The notes: a model not told the origin generated them from the letters alone. DNA of 64,000 bases from Leptospirales bacterium (GCA_016788865.1 JAEUSB010000049.1:22735-86734), one strand, 5' to 3'; counted from the stretch's first letter, positions 17,298 through 29,153 are shown. Made by a program: numbers and translations.

Positions 17298-17525
17298 GCG
17301 CACTTCGTGCGCAATCAATGCGCGCTAAAGGCGCGCACGTTATGTACCCGAAATCAAGTCTCAAAGATCCGGAAGTGTCCAAGTAAAAAGAAGGTTTCAC
17401 CTGCCTCTTATCTCGTTCCGTCGGGTCTCTCCCGAGCCCCGCAACTCGGGGGTTTGACGCCGTTGCGGAGCCACGGATGGCGGAGCAGTCATGAGGCTCA
17501 GACATGGAGGGCTGCGCCTCATGAC
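17298..17525. repeat. Cluster of inverted repeats downstream of tmRNA
   Basis: The 264 bases between the small secreted gene and the tmRNA 3' end hold several hairpins. GCGCAC/GTGCGC with loop TTC lies at 17298-17312. A seven-base stem around GCGCGC with loop TAAAG lies at 17319-17337. CCCGAG/CTCGGG lies at 17431-17450. A perfect ten-base stem GTCATGAGGC/GCCTCATGAC with an 18-base loop lies at 17488-17525. Read on the minus strand these follow the tmRNA 3' end, so some may act in tmRNA 3' processing or termination; the first two lie nearer the plus-strand gene end. Confidence 0.5.
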
Positions 17526-17545
17526 CGGCGCCTAACCTCTGAGTT

Positions 17546-17893
17546 GGAGACGGCGGGAGTTGAACCCGCGTCCTACGGTGCGAAGCACTTGCTTCTACGT
17601 GCGTAGTCGGCAATTGATAATCCCATGCGATGCCTGCCGACGGGGCCTGCATGAGATTTTCAACCTGTAAGTCTTAGCCAGATTGCAGGTTGAGCCCATC
17701 TGACAGTTCCTTTCTATTTTGACACTCGGTCTGCGGCCCAAAAGGAGAGGCTACAGCGAGCGCTGGTTGCTTAAATTAAGCGGCCAGGGCCAGTTCGTTG
17801 TTGGCTGTTTAGTTTTTGAGGTTTTTACGAGTTCCTCAACTCGACACGCAACAAGTACCCCGAAAACACAGCAGTCGAAGCCAATTCGTCCCC
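17546..17893 (-). ncRNA. ssrA: Transfer-messenger RNA (tmRNA), one-piece
   Basis: A 348-base tmRNA on the minus strand. The 5' end reads GGGGACGAATTGGCTTCGAC and pairs as an acceptor stem with CGTCTCC at the 3' end. The 3' end carries a tRNA-like T arm (GGACGCGGGTTCAACTCCCG). CCA is not encoded; the genome continues with ACT after the discriminator A. The tag frame runs from 17805 down to the TAA at 17776 and reads ANNELALAA, ending in the usual ALAA protease signal. tmRNA rescues stalled ribosomes; rnr in this window may help degrade the tagged message. Open frames overlapping it on either strand are shadows. Confidence 0.95.
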
Positions 17894-18017
17894 GGGAAAC
17901 TTACTTTTACAGTTACGGAAATATAGAGGCTGAAGGCAACCAGAACTTCAAAAATCCTGGTAAAAGAACGCCCTGATTTTTACTTTCCCGGAAACCCGCA
18001 CAAATTATCCATTCCGG

Positions 18018-19730
18018 GTGATTCAGCGGGCCCTTTATCCAGCGACTTTCCTCTTTGCTCTGGCAGCGATCGTTTCCCGTCTCTGGGTTACCGAAGACGC
18101 TTTCATAACGTTTCGAATGGTGGAGAACATTTTTGCAGGGCATGGCTATCTATTTAACCCGGGAGAGCACGTCGAAGCAAGTACGCATCCAATCTGGTCC
18201 GCTGGTCTCATTGTTCTCAGGGCAATCGGAATCCCCCTGGATCTGAGCTCGGTGCTGATGGGACTTCTATTCTCTTTCGTCGCAATTGGAATTTTGATTC
18301 GCCGTTCCGCGAAGGTTAAGGCGCTTCCGTTCGCAGTACTCGCACTCTGCAGCATCTCCGGATTCCGCGATTTCGCCACGTCGGGTCTTGAGTTCTCCCT
18401 TACGTTCCTTTTGATTGTCCTATTCTATCAAGAACTGGAGCAAGGGGGTCTGCTCAGGTCACCAATGTACGCAGCATTCCTGCTCGTACTGCTCTACCTC
18501 AATCGTCCTGAAACCGGACTATTCTACGCCTATTATTCGATCTTCCTTCTCTGGGATTTGTACCGCGCCAGTGAGATGTCAATTGGTCGCAAACTCGCCA
18601 CTATGATCGCCTGGGGACTTCCCTTGCTTTTACCGATAGCCTACCATGTATTCCGGTGGTTCTACTTTGATGCGCTTTTCCAGAATCCATATTATGCCAA
18701 GGCGGGATTAGCGGCTAACGTTGCACAGGGTGCAAAATACATTCTACATTTTGTATTGTTTGCTCCTGTCATATGGATTGCAGCGCTCATCTTGACAGCC
18801 ACGGTATTTTTTCACAAGGTTAGATCCTCGTTTAAGCCAGTGGAGTTTCAAGCAATGCTCCGCGATATCGGATTGTTGATCATCCTGACGCTTTACGTTA
18901 TTCGCGTCGGAGGAGACTTCATGGCTTTCCGTCTCTGGTTGCCGGAAGCCGCCATGGTCTGCCTGCTCGCGGATCGATGGTTTCTGAGAAAGCAAGATTG
19001 GTTTCCCGGAAAATTGGCGCCCACGACTGCCACAGTCTCTGCCTTCGCAGTGTTCGTATTGTTGAGTCTCCTGCCTGTCCCGGTCGCGAACGGCTACATT
19101 GCAGATGAACGCGCTGTGTATGCACAAATGAATGCAGGACAAATCGTCGGGTGGCAGAAGAACCCATGGGCTATCAGAGGTGCTGAGTTTAAGGAGCTCC
19201 AGTCGTGTCTTGGATACCGGGATTTTTGGATCGCAAATAGCCAGGCGCATGCCAAATGTTTGCGAGGTGTGGGCCTTGGATATCTTGGCGTGGCGGCCGG
19301 CCCGCGCGTGAAAATCCAGGACGAACAAGGGTTAAGTGATCGAAGCATCGCACGCAATCGAGTACTCTTGCGCTTTCGACCCGGCCACGAGCATTATACT
19401 AATTTTCAAGAGGTCCTGGATAAGGGAGCTCTGTTTTGCTCCTCTGGTGAGCCAGAGTATGATCGGGTAATGGCAACGTCAGCCGGCATTGTGATTCGCC
19501 TGGATCCTGACTTGCTCGCAACTATTCCTGGTATTCGGACTCGTTTGAGCAAATTGATTGAGTTGAAGCATAACGATAGTTCCGTAATCCCCAGACTGGA
19601 AACAAGGTATGGAACTACGATTGAAAAGCTGTATGCCGATTCTCTGGACTGGGAAAGGGATTCATTTCTGAAATCGAAAAATCGGTGCTGGGAAGACTTT
19701 CATGGTGGGCCCGAAAGCTACTTTTATTAG
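18018..19730 (+). CDS. GT-C type polytopic glycosyltransferase, AftB-like
   Basis: A 570-residue membrane protein with about nine or ten helices. The N-terminal segment EDAFITFRMVENIFAGHGY followed by NPGEHVEASTHPIW closely matches the start of AftB-type polyprenyl-phosphate arabinofuranosyltransferases, where an acidic pair after TM1 binds the donor. The C-terminal soluble part has LGYLGVAAGP and RPGHEHY, which also recall that family. Likely role: transfer of a sugar from a lipid-linked donor on the outer face of the inner membrane. The exact sugar is unknown. The start is GTG, divergent from tmRNA with 124 bases between. Confidence 0.65.
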   Translation: MIQRALYPATFLFALAAIVSRLWVTEDAFITFRMVENIFAGHGYLFNPGEHVEASTHPIWSAGLIVLRAIGIPLDLSSVLMGLLFSFVAIGILIRRSAKVKALPFAVLALCSISGFRDFATSGLEFSLTFLLIVLFYQELEQGGLLRSPMYAAFLLVLLYLNRPETGLFYAYYSIFLLWDLYRASEMSIGRKLATMIAWGLPLLLPIAYHVFRWFYFDALFQNPYYAKAGLAANVAQGAKYILHFVLFAPVIWIAALILTATVFFHKVRSSFKPVEFQAMLRDIGLLIILTLYVIRVGGDFMAFRLWLPEAAMVCLLADRWFLRKQDWFPGKLAPTTATVSAFAVFVLLSLLPVPVANGYIADERAVYAQMNAGQIVGWQKNPWAIRGAEFKELQSCLGYRDFWIANSQAHAKCLRGVGLGYLGVAAGPRVKIQDEQGLSDRSIARNRVLLRFRPGHEHYTNFQEVLDKGALFCSSGEPEYDRVMATSAGIVIRLDPDLLATIPGIRTRLSKLIELKHNDSSVIPRLETRYGTTIEKLYADSLDWERDSFLKSKNRCWEDFHGGPESYFY

Positions 19731-19809
19731 GGCAACCGAGCAGGAGCGCCACGGCAGTCCGTACCAAAAAAGGTCGACAGCAAGTGAACCAATCGGAACA
19801 TCGCCACAC

Positions 19810-19883
19810 GCGCCCATAGCTCAGCTGGATAGAGTGCCTGGCTACGAACCAGTAGGTCGGAGGTTCGAATCCTTCTGGGCGCA
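19810..19883 (+). tRNA. tRNA-Arg (anticodon ACG)
   Basis: A 74-base tRNA with acceptor stem GCGCCCA/TGGGCGC, D arm GCTC...GAGT, anticodon loop CTACGAA with ACG at 19844-19846, and T arm GGAGG-TTCGAAT-CCTTC. CCA is not encoded. The ACG anticodon becomes ICG after TadA deamination and reads CGU, CGC and CGA. The first anticodon-stem pair is a C-U mismatch. Confidence 0.95.
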
Positions 19884-20014
19884 TATTTTTCTCCTTCCGG
19901 GAATTGTCACCCAATCTGCCCATTTTTTCATTGCGTGAAAACTCGCTTTCGATCTGTTAGCTTCCTCGACCCGAAATCGGGCGAAAATCAACAATTTTGT
20001 TACGGGGTTAGTTC

Positions 20015-20455
20015 ATGAAAAAGATGATATTTCTCGCGTTGATCGCTGCTGGCTTGTTGGCGATGAATTGCGGTAAACCTGCTGCCCAGGCTCAAGTCTG
20101 GAAATGCGACTTCAAAGGAAGCTACAAAGGACCAGAAGGTGAAGTTCCATTCAAATGGATGGTAACCTGGTCAGTTATGCCAGACGAAAAAGGAACCATT
20201 ACCGGTGAATCAACAGAAGAAGGTGCAAAGTCCACCACCACTGGTACTTGCGATGCTAAAACTTGCAAAATCACTGAAACATACACAGCCGGCGCCGACA
20301 AAGGCAAAACTTACTACTGGGACGGAGCTTACGCTGATGCAGAAACAGCCAATGAGAACGTTCTCATTACTACGTTCACTGGAACCTATGGCATGAGCGA
20401 AACGGACCGTAAAAGCGGTGGAACATGGTCTGCCAAAGCCGATTGCAAACGCTAA
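20015..20455 (+). CDS. Small lipoprotein, unknown function
   Basis: A 146-residue protein with a clear lipoprotein signal, MKKMIFLALIAAGLLAMNC, giving Cys19. The mature part is rich in Thr, Lys, Gly and Trp and looks beta-sheet (YKGPEGEVPFKWMVTWSV, FTGTYGMSETDRKSGGTWSAK). Three more cysteines could form disulphides. It is a single gene: tRNA-Arg is upstream and a strong terminator is 13 bases downstream. I do not recognise a family. Confidence 0.75.
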   Translation: MKKMIFLALIAAGLLAMNCGKPAAQAQVWKCDFKGSYKGPEGEVPFKWMVTWSVMPDEKGTITGESTEEGAKSTTTGTCDAKTCKITETYTAGADKGKTYYWDGAYADAETANENVLITTFTGTYGMSETDRKSGGTWSAKADCKR

Positions 20456-20468
20456 TCTGATTTCTAGT

Positions 20469-20498
20469 ATTACAATGCGGCAAACACCGCATTGTAAT
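20469..20498 (+). terminator. Intrinsic terminator after the lipoprotein gene
   Basis: A perfect 12-base inverted repeat ATTACAATGCGG/CCGCATTGTAAT with loop CAAACA, starting 13 bases after the stop codon. A TATTT and a later CTCTTTTT follow, so the T tract is imperfect. The stem is strong. Confidence 0.75.
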
Positions 20499-20610
20499 GT
20501 ATTTCCCACCTCTTTTTAGATTCTCACCCACCCATAGCACCAGAAGACGGTTGGGCTAACTGGCTCAAGGCACGCTACTGATGTTCCCAGCCTCTTCAGC
20601 CGGATTGGGG

Positions 20611-20958
20611 CTATCGTTCACCTGGCGGAGCGTATTCTACTCCCTTGTTGCAGGCCTCCCGCAATGAATCGTATGTATAGATACCCAGATCATGGTTGTC
20701 TGACCAGGTAAACTGGAGCGCATAGCGACCCACCTTCTTCCAACTGGCCAGGCTAATGGTCTTGATATGATCGGTGGTTCTTTTCGTTACAATTTCATGT
20801 CCGCCCCGGCAATTGGCACAGGGGCAGCTTTTCCTGAGGTTCAGCAGGTCGTACGAGCATTCCTTCCCATCTTTCCATTTAATTCTCAGCAGAGTTTGGT
20901 CGTGTTCTATTTTCTCAGGGATCGTATCGAGCATGTCGTCAGTGACCCCGGCTTGCAC
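20611..20958 (-). CDS. DUF971 protein (gamma-butyrobetaine hydroxylase N-terminal-like)
   Basis: A 115-residue stand-alone DUF971 domain. The family signatures are visible: LRIKWKDG, LRKSCPCANCRGG, and GRYALQFTWSDNHDLGIYTYD. Conserved Cys and His residues form a zinc site in relatives, where the domain is often fused to dioxygenases or stands alone near iron-sulphur-related genes. The function of the free form is not settled. The start is GTG at 20958, with ATG at 20934 as an alternative. It is divergent from the phosphatase gene. Confidence 0.85.
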   Translation of the reverse strand: MQAGVTDDMLDTIPEKIEHDQTLLRIKWKDGKECSYDLLNLRKSCPCANCRGGHEIVTKRTTDHIKTISLASWKKVGRYALQFTWSDNHDLGIYTYDSLREACNKGVEYAPPGER

Positions 20959-21052
20959 ATTTCGTCAATAATTCGAAGTTGTAGGCGCCTTCCCCAAAAG
21001 AATCACAAATCTGCTTGACGCAATTCCAGATCAGGAGTACAAACAGGCGCCT

Positions 21053-23849
<2,797 letters not shown>

Positions 23850-23914
23850 TTACAAGTTAGTGTCCAGCTGGCTATCAAATTGACGCGCAGGCGATACGTC
23901 CGCGTGCTGCCACG

Positions 23915-24922
23915 ATGCCATCGGCTGCCAGAATTCACCGTTCGACCAATGGCCCCGTCGAAGTTTTCGGCAACCGGTATTCCTCAGGCCAAACCGTTGC
24001 GAATGGAATTGAACTTGGGTGGGGTCATTTTGTCGGATCCGGTATTCCCACGGTCATGGTGCATGGTTTGACTGCTAACCATCTTTGCTTCTTGCACCTG
24101 GCCCGGGCGCTGAATTCCGCCGGACTCGATATTCTTGCCTATGACTTGCGAGGTCGTGGCCAGTCCGATAAACCCAGGGGTGTCTACAGTACGCAGGTCC
24201 ATGCGGCAGATTTGCACTCTTTGCTGAGGAGTAAAAAGTTCTCGAAACGATTCTCAAGGCCTCTCCTGGTTGCACACTCCCTTGGCGCTTATGCTGCGCT
24301 CGAATTTCTCAGGTTGAACCCGGATGAAGCCAGAGGACTCGTTCTTCTGGATGGTGGCGCACGCCTGACCCTCGGTGAACAGCTCCGGATCTACATCATG
24401 CTGAGGCTGTCCTTTATTCGCCTGGGGAGAAAGTTTAAGGACCCGGAAGCCTATTTGAGTTTGATCCAGAATTCGCCACTGGTTAAGCGATGGTCGCCAG
24501 AACTTGAAGCCATGGTCCGCTACGACATGGAAGTAACATCCGATGGCGCCGGTCTGAACATTCCTGTCCACGTTATCGAAAGTGAGTTGAATTCCATTGG
24601 CGGGTCACTAAACGTTATGCGCTCTTTACGCAATCTGCTCGGAAATCGGCGGGGCTTCGAGCCTCAGTTTGCATCCATCAAGGTTCCGGTATTGATTGTT
24701 CGGGCAGTACAACCAAATCTATTTCCTGGGGATAGCATCCTCACGAAGCGCGGGGTGCAAGAAATGGAGCAGGAGTTCCCCCATGTCACGGTTCGCGAGA
24801 TTCAGGCAAATCATTACAGTATGATCATGGAGGATCAACCGGAATTGAACGCGATGATTATCGATTTTGCCCGGTCGATAAAAGCAGGGGCCTCAAAACG
24901 TAAGGTAGTTCGGAAACGCTAG
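23915..24922 (+). CDS. Alpha/beta-fold hydrolase
   Basis: A 335-residue hydrolase without a signal peptide. MVHGLTAN forms the oxyanion region, YDLRGRGQSDKP is the conserved strand-turn, and AHSLG gives the nucleophile Ser122. A late NHYSMIMED contains the likely catalytic His. The C-terminus is basic (KRKVVRKR). The substrate is unknown. It is divergent from argG with 116 bases between, and its stop overlaps the convergent OmpA-like gene by four bases. Confidence 0.82.
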   Translation: MPSAARIHRSTNGPVEVFGNRYSSGQTVANGIELGWGHFVGSGIPTVMVHGLTANHLCFLHLARALNSAGLDILAYDLRGRGQSDKPRGVYSTQVHAADLHSLLRSKKFSKRFSRPLLVAHSLGAYAALEFLRLNPDEARGLVLLDGGARLTLGEQLRIYIMLRLSFIRLGRKFKDPEAYLSLIQNSPLVKRWSPELEAMVRYDMEVTSDGAGLNIPVHVIESELNSIGGSLNVMRSLRNLLGNRRGFEPQFASIKVPVLIVRAVQPNLFPGDSILTKRGVQEMEQEFPHVTVREIQANHYSMIMEDQPELNAMIIDFARSIKAGASKRKVVRKR

Positions 24923-27093
24923 CCGGGAATCACAGTTACGATCGCTCGTCTGTTCAATTTTCGTCCCCTGGCGGTGCGATTGCTCGAAGCCGGTCTGTTC
25001 TCCCCAATTCCACGATATCCAATTCTCTTGGGAGAAATTCCCTGACCTGTCAGGAATTGAAATACCTTCCGGGCTCGCTGCTCGCTCAGGTTCTTGTTGT
25101 ATTGCCCGGTGCCCAACGAATCGGTATGGGCTTCGATGAACACGCGATTTCTGGGATTGCTCTTCAAATTCAGAACCACCGATTTCAGCACGCCAGGATT
25201 CATCATGCGCAATCCGTTTGGATTAAAATAGACGATCTGTGCGACGGGTCGAATATTCTGTTTTCCTGGTTCACGAGCAGGAGTTACTTTGTCTGTCCTG
25301 GTGGCGGATGCGGTCTTGATTTCCGGGAGAATCAGTGGGAGCATTTCCCGTTGTTTCGGTTCGCCTTCTGACCTCGCTGCCGTGCTTGTTGGTCCTGGCT
25401 TCTTTGCCTCACTGGATTCACTCCTTGCAACCTCAGCAGTTTCCGTTTTCGGAGGCTTGTATTCGGGATCAACCTTCATCGCCACAGGAATTTCAACATC
25501 GCGGGACTTGAGTTTCGCCGGAGCTGTATCAATCGGAAATGTTTGCTTGAAGAATCCTTCCTTCTCGATGGCGATATCGTACTTCTTGTTCATAGCAAGC
25601 GGAATGAGGTATTCACCAGTGTCAGGTCGACTCCTGGACTGACCCTCTTCCTTGCCTTCGCTGTTCCACTTGACGCTGGCTTCAACCGGATCACCGGACG
25701 CAGACTTTACTTTTCCGCGCAGAATGGTAACGTCTTCCTTGGGCTTTGCCTGCGGTGGCAGTGGGGCGACCAGGAAGACATCAGAAGGGCCTTTGGTATC
25801 CGACAGAGATCCGGAGATTAATCCTGAGTCTCCGTGTGCCGTTATGCGGAATCCTGAGTCATCTCCGGGTCCGTTGACTGCAGGTCCGAGATTGACAGGT
25901 TCTGTCCAGTTTGTCCACGTATCGTCCATTCTAACGGTGCGAAATACATCGTGCCCACCGAGACCGGGGTGGCCTTCTGAAGAGAAATAAAGAGTCTTTC
26001 CGTCTGCATGCAGAAACGGGTTTCTCTCCGAGCCCGGTGTATTTACAACAGGTCCTAGATTTCGGGGAAGAGAAAAAGAACCATCGGGCTTTCGGAAACT
26101 TACATAGAGGTCTGTATTGCCATTCTTGCCGCCAGCGAAGAATTCCTTCTGACGAGCATGAAACGGATAATAGCCGCCGGCCCGATCGCTAACAAATATT
26201 ACGGCCTTACCGTCAGGCGAAAACGAAGCGTCCGAGTCAAAGTGAACGGAGTTGATTGGTGGTGGCATGGGCCTGGGGGCACTCCAACCACTTGCAGTTA
26301 ACTTTGATTCAAATATATCGCCTGCGCCGAGCGATCCCGGATAGTTTCCAAACAGTGACAGAGTCCCACCGTCCGATGAAATCCCGAGGACCGACTCATG
26401 AGATTTTGAATTCAGTTGGGAAACGGCGGTGGCGTTCCATGTCCCATCTTTCTGTTTCTCAGCCAGATAAATGTCTTCGCCGGGCGGATCAGACAGCCGT
26501 TGGTTCTGATTATAACGCGTGAAGTATATGCGCTTGCCGGAGAGCTCCATGACGGCATCGTACTCTGCCAGATCCGTATTCACGTTTCCTGCCAGATTCG
26601 TGAGCTTCGAATTGCCTCGCCCCTGCGCTAGAATCGCAATGATTGCCGAGCTGTGCTTTTCGAGGCCAGGCACTTTGTTGCGAGTCCAAACATCCTGCGC
26701 GGCTTTCAGATCACCCCTTTTTACTTCACTTCCCGCCAGGGACTCAATGGCCAGGAAGCGGCGGCTCAGGGGTGCCTTGTCCGATTCTGCGATCTTCGTC
26801 AGCGTTTTGATCTGCTCAGCAGTGAGCACCCGATCCTGAAATTCCAGGAACTCATCGTGCATGGCCTGCGTGATGTCGAGGTGAGGATGAAACATCGCGC
26901 TGCGCTCACGAGCCACCTTCAATCGGGCTTCGTCGCGGGAAACAGCTTCCGTTAAAGGAGTGTCAGCCGGGACCTGGCTTTCGTGACTTGTGGGACCGCT
27001 CCGATTCTGGTTTGTCGCTGGGGCGTTTCTGCTGGAAGCGCAATCGATAAGCAACAAGGCCACAATGGCGAGGGGCAGTCCTGTCAGGCGCAT
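24919..27093 (-). CDS. PD40-repeat / OmpA-domain lipoprotein
   Basis: A 724-residue lipoprotein from ATG 27093 (signal ending LLLIDC, Cys18). A helical segment with possible tetratricopeptide-like character (about 60-150) is followed by PD40-type beta-propeller repeats with FSPDGK and YFSSEGHPGLGG. A carboxypeptidase-regulatory-like domain comes next (about 450-540), then a Pro/Lys-rich linker. A C-terminal OmpA domain has the peptidoglycan-binding stretch EAHTDSLGTGQYNKNLSEQRA. Such proteins tie the outer membrane to the cell wall and may scaffold envelope machines. The frame extends 40 codons further upstream, without a signal there. Confidence 0.85.
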   Translation of the reverse strand: MRLTGLPLAIVALLLIDCASSRNAPATNQNRSGPTSHESQVPADTPLTEAVSRDEARLKVARERSAMFHPHLDITQAMHDEFLEFQDRVLTAEQIKTLTKIAESDKAPLSRRFLAIESLAGSEVKRGDLKAAQDVWTRNKVPGLEKHSSAIIAILAQGRGNSKLTNLAGNVNTDLAEYDAVMELSGKRIYFTRYNQNQRLSDPPGEDIYLAEKQKDGTWNATAVSQLNSKSHESVLGISSDGGTLSLFGNYPGSLGAGDIFESKLTASGWSAPRPMPPPINSVHFDSDASFSPDGKAVIFVSDRAGGYYPFHARQKEFFAGGKNGNTDLYVSFRKPDGSFSLPRNLGPVVNTPGSERNPFLHADGKTLYFSSEGHPGLGGHDVFRTVRMDDTWTNWTEPVNLGPAVNGPGDDSGFRITAHGDSGLISGSLSDTKGPSDVFLVAPLPPQAKPKEDVTILRGKVKSASGDPVEASVKWNSEGKEEGQSRSRPDTGEYLIPLAMNKKYDIAIEKEGFFKQTFPIDTAPAKLKSRDVEIPVAMKVDPEYKPPKTETAEVARSESSEAKKPGPTSTAARSEGEPKQREMLPLILPEIKTASATRTDKVTPAREPGKQNIRPVAQIVYFNPNGLRMMNPGVLKSVVLNLKSNPRNRVFIEAHTDSLGTGQYNKNLSEQRARKVFQFLTGQGISPKRIGYRGIGENRPASSNRTARGRKLNRRAIVTVIPG

Positions 27094-27199
27094 CCCACAT
27101 CCTTCAGCGATAGAACCGCGTTCGTCCAGTTTTTTTGAACAGGGAGCGGATGCAGAACACAAAAGCTTGACCGGCCCGGGACCGGAGCGAGCATACTGT

Positions 27200-27517
27200 G
27201 TGCCACTCTTCAAATCCGGTCAGGAAATTCAGCTAACCATTCGCGGCGAGAAATTGAAGGGACTGGTCGTGTATGAGAAAAGCAAGGAAGTTGCCGTTAG
27301 ACTACAGGATCATCCTGTGTTTAAGAATGACTCAATCTGGACCATGCTGAAGAACGAGTTCATTCACGGAGAGTACGAGCAAGGACCATATCACTGTGCG
27401 TTTGATGCCCGGATGACTGATCTGGATGCCGACAGGGCGTCCATTGAGAACGATTGGGTGCTCAATTTACAACTGCCGGGAAAGGTTCGGCGAACCAACA
27501 AGAACTATTCTGCCTGA
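27200..27517 (+). CDS. Small hypothetical protein at the head of a glycosyltransferase run
   Basis: A 106-residue protein from GTG 27200, with GGAG 12 bases upstream. It begins with a beta-rich stretch (EIQLTIRGEKLKGLVVYEKSKEVAVRL in pieces) and ends with a basic tail. The pattern is reminiscent of small PilZ-like barrels, but the RxxxR and D/NxSxxG motifs are not visible, so that idea is weak. It is divergent from the OmpA-like gene and five bases before the DUF4214 gene. Confidence 0.5.
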   Translation: MPLFKSGQEIQLTIRGEKLKGLVVYEKSKEVAVRLQDHPVFKNDSIWTMLKNEFIHGEYEQGPYHCAFDARMTDLDADRASIENDWVLNLQLPGKVRRTNKNYSA

Positions 27518-27522
27518 ACACT

Positions 27523-28068
27523 ATGCCCCCCGACCTTACGCAACTTCGAGAGCAGATTGAACTAGAGGCAGCCAGATTGCGCGGACTACCTGCAGGTACT
27601 GAGGTAGTGGAAAACAAGGCTGGTCTACCTCGACAGGACCTGGCCCGGGCTTTCGAAGAAGAACTGGTCTTTGAACCGAGTATCGATTCAAGCGATAGTC
27701 CCGTCTGCGACGTACGAGCGATCCTTCGTTTTGACGGGCATGATTTTATTCGCAACTGTTATCGGCAGATTCTGCGACGTGAGGCAGACGGAGACGGACT
27801 GTCATACTACTACGATTTATTGAAGCGCGGGAAGAAGAAGTTTGAGATCGTTCTCAGAATGCGCGCCTCGCGCGAAGGACGAATAGCCCGGATACGGCTT
27901 GTGCGTTGGTTTTGGCCAGGTCTCTATTTCGTGGTTGTATCGATTCCATTGATCGGATATGTTGCGGAGGTCTTAATCGAGACCTTGCTCTGGCCTCGAA
28001 CGCTAACAAAACTGGTGCTCAGACAGGAGCTGTTGCGCGAGAAACTGAATCGCCTTTTGCAAAAATGA
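27523..28068 (+). CDS. DUF4214 protein with C-terminal membrane segment
   Basis: A 181-residue protein. The middle carries a DUF4214 motif (NCYRQILRREADGDGLSYYY), a small domain often found in glycosyltransferases and surface proteins. A hydrophobic stretch follows (about 133-157), then a short basic tail. Its ATGA overlap with the next gene suggests translational coupling to the GT4 enzyme. It may anchor or position that enzyme; this is inference. Confidence 0.7.
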   Translation: MPPDLTQLREQIELEAARLRGLPAGTEVVENKAGLPRQDLARAFEEELVFEPSIDSSDSPVCDVRAILRFDGHDFIRNCYRQILRREADGDGLSYYYDLLKRGKKKFEIVLRMRASREGRIARIRLVRWFWPGLYFVVVSIPLIGYVAEVLIETLLWPRTLTKLVLRQELLREKLNRLLQK

Positions 28069-29153
28069 ACCGCGTAGCAATCCTCCTTCCTCGACTTGAT
28101 CCGGGTGATGCAGTTGGCAACGATGCTCGTGGAATGGTGGAGGCGCTTAAAAGCGTCGGAGTTTCCTGCAAGATTTTCGCCGGGTCCTGGAACAGATCTG
28201 AATCGCCAGAACCATTGCGCAAACTACGGCGATATCTCAGCGATCAGGACACGCTGATTTTCCACCATACCGTGCAATGGCCAGAGGGTGAATCCGCGTT
28301 CATGGACAGTCCGGCACGAAAGATCCTGAAATATCATAACCTGACGCCGGCTCATTTCTTTGAACCTTACAGTCGTGCCTACGCAGATGCTTGCGCGAAT
28401 GCTCGTCTCTCCTTGAAACGGATCCTTGAGGCAGGCGTCGAACAAATCCTTTGCGACTCCGCTTTCAACGTTGAGGATATTGTTCGTGAGGGTGCCCGCC
28501 GCGAACTTTGCAAAATTGTCCCCCCGTTTCACGGGATCGAGAAAAGAGAGAATATCGATTCGGACCTCTCGCTCATCTATGAGCGGATGCAGGGGCTGAC
28601 TGATTTCATGATCCTCTCCGTGGGCCGGATTGTTCCAAACAAAGCATATGAACACTTGATTGAATCATTCGCGGTCTACCAGGCTGCATACGGTCGAGGC
28701 CAACTCGTGCTCGTTGGTCGGCAGGATCCACTTGTGGAATCTTATACCCGTAAGCTCCAGGGCTTAATAGTCTCTCGCGGATTGCTCAAAAGCGTGCGAA
28801 TGTTGAATCATGTCTCCGATGCTAAACTGCGTGCACTTTTCCTCACTGCCGATTGCTATGCTGTAACAAGTGAGCATGAGGGATTTTGTGTTCCGGTGAT
28901 TGAAGCCATGCGCACGAAGATTCCCGTCGTTGCTTCAGGCAGAACAGCAGTACCTGAAACGCTTGGTGGCTGCGGGCTGCACTGGAAAGACGCCGATCCG
29001 CATATCCTGGCCGCGGCTTTCCACAAGGTCTCAGTGAACCGTGATGCTGCGCAGGTCATGCGCGACGAAGGATCGCTCTCATTTGAGAAGCGATTTGCCT
29101 CCGGGCGGCTTACAGAAATCTTCTTGAGCGCACTTTCAGGAGCTGCAGGCTGA
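28065..29153 (+). CDS. GT4-family glycosyltransferase
   Basis: A 362-residue GT-B fold enzyme of family 4. The N-terminal Rossmann part begins RVAILLPRLDPGDAVGND. The C-terminal part has SVGRIVPNKAYEHLI, a late EHEGFCVPVIEAM acidic motif, and SGRTAVPE. These bind the nucleotide sugar. The ATG at 28065 overlaps the DUF4214 stop by four bases; the stop overlaps the next start by one base. Likely acts in surface polysaccharide or LPS synthesis. Confidence 0.85.
   Translation: MNRVAILLPRLDPGDAVGNDARGMVEALKSVGVSCKIFAGSWNRSESPEPLRKLRRYLSDQDTLIFHHTVQWPEGESAFMDSPARKILKYHNLTPAHFFEPYSRAYADACANARLSLKRILEAGVEQILCDSAFNVEDIVREGARRELCKIVPPFHGIEKRENIDSDLSLIYERMQGLTDFMILSVGRIVPNKAYEHLIESFAVYQAAYGRGQLVLVGRQDPLVESYTRKLQGLIVSRGLLKSVRMLNHVSDAKLRALFLTADCYAVTSEHEGFCVPVIEAMRTKIPVVASGRTAVPETLGGCGLHWKDADPHILAAAFHKVSVNRDAAQVMRDEGSLSFEKRFASGRLTEIFLSALSGAAG

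Noticed and set aside
16987..17652. Minus-strand reading frame covering the tmRNA 3' end and the small secreted gene
   Set aside because: It spans tmRNA and the antisense of a gene with a signal peptide; no ribosome site or family match.
17719..17976. Plus-strand reading frame across tmRNA
   Set aside because: It is the complement of a clear tmRNA with matching ends and tag.
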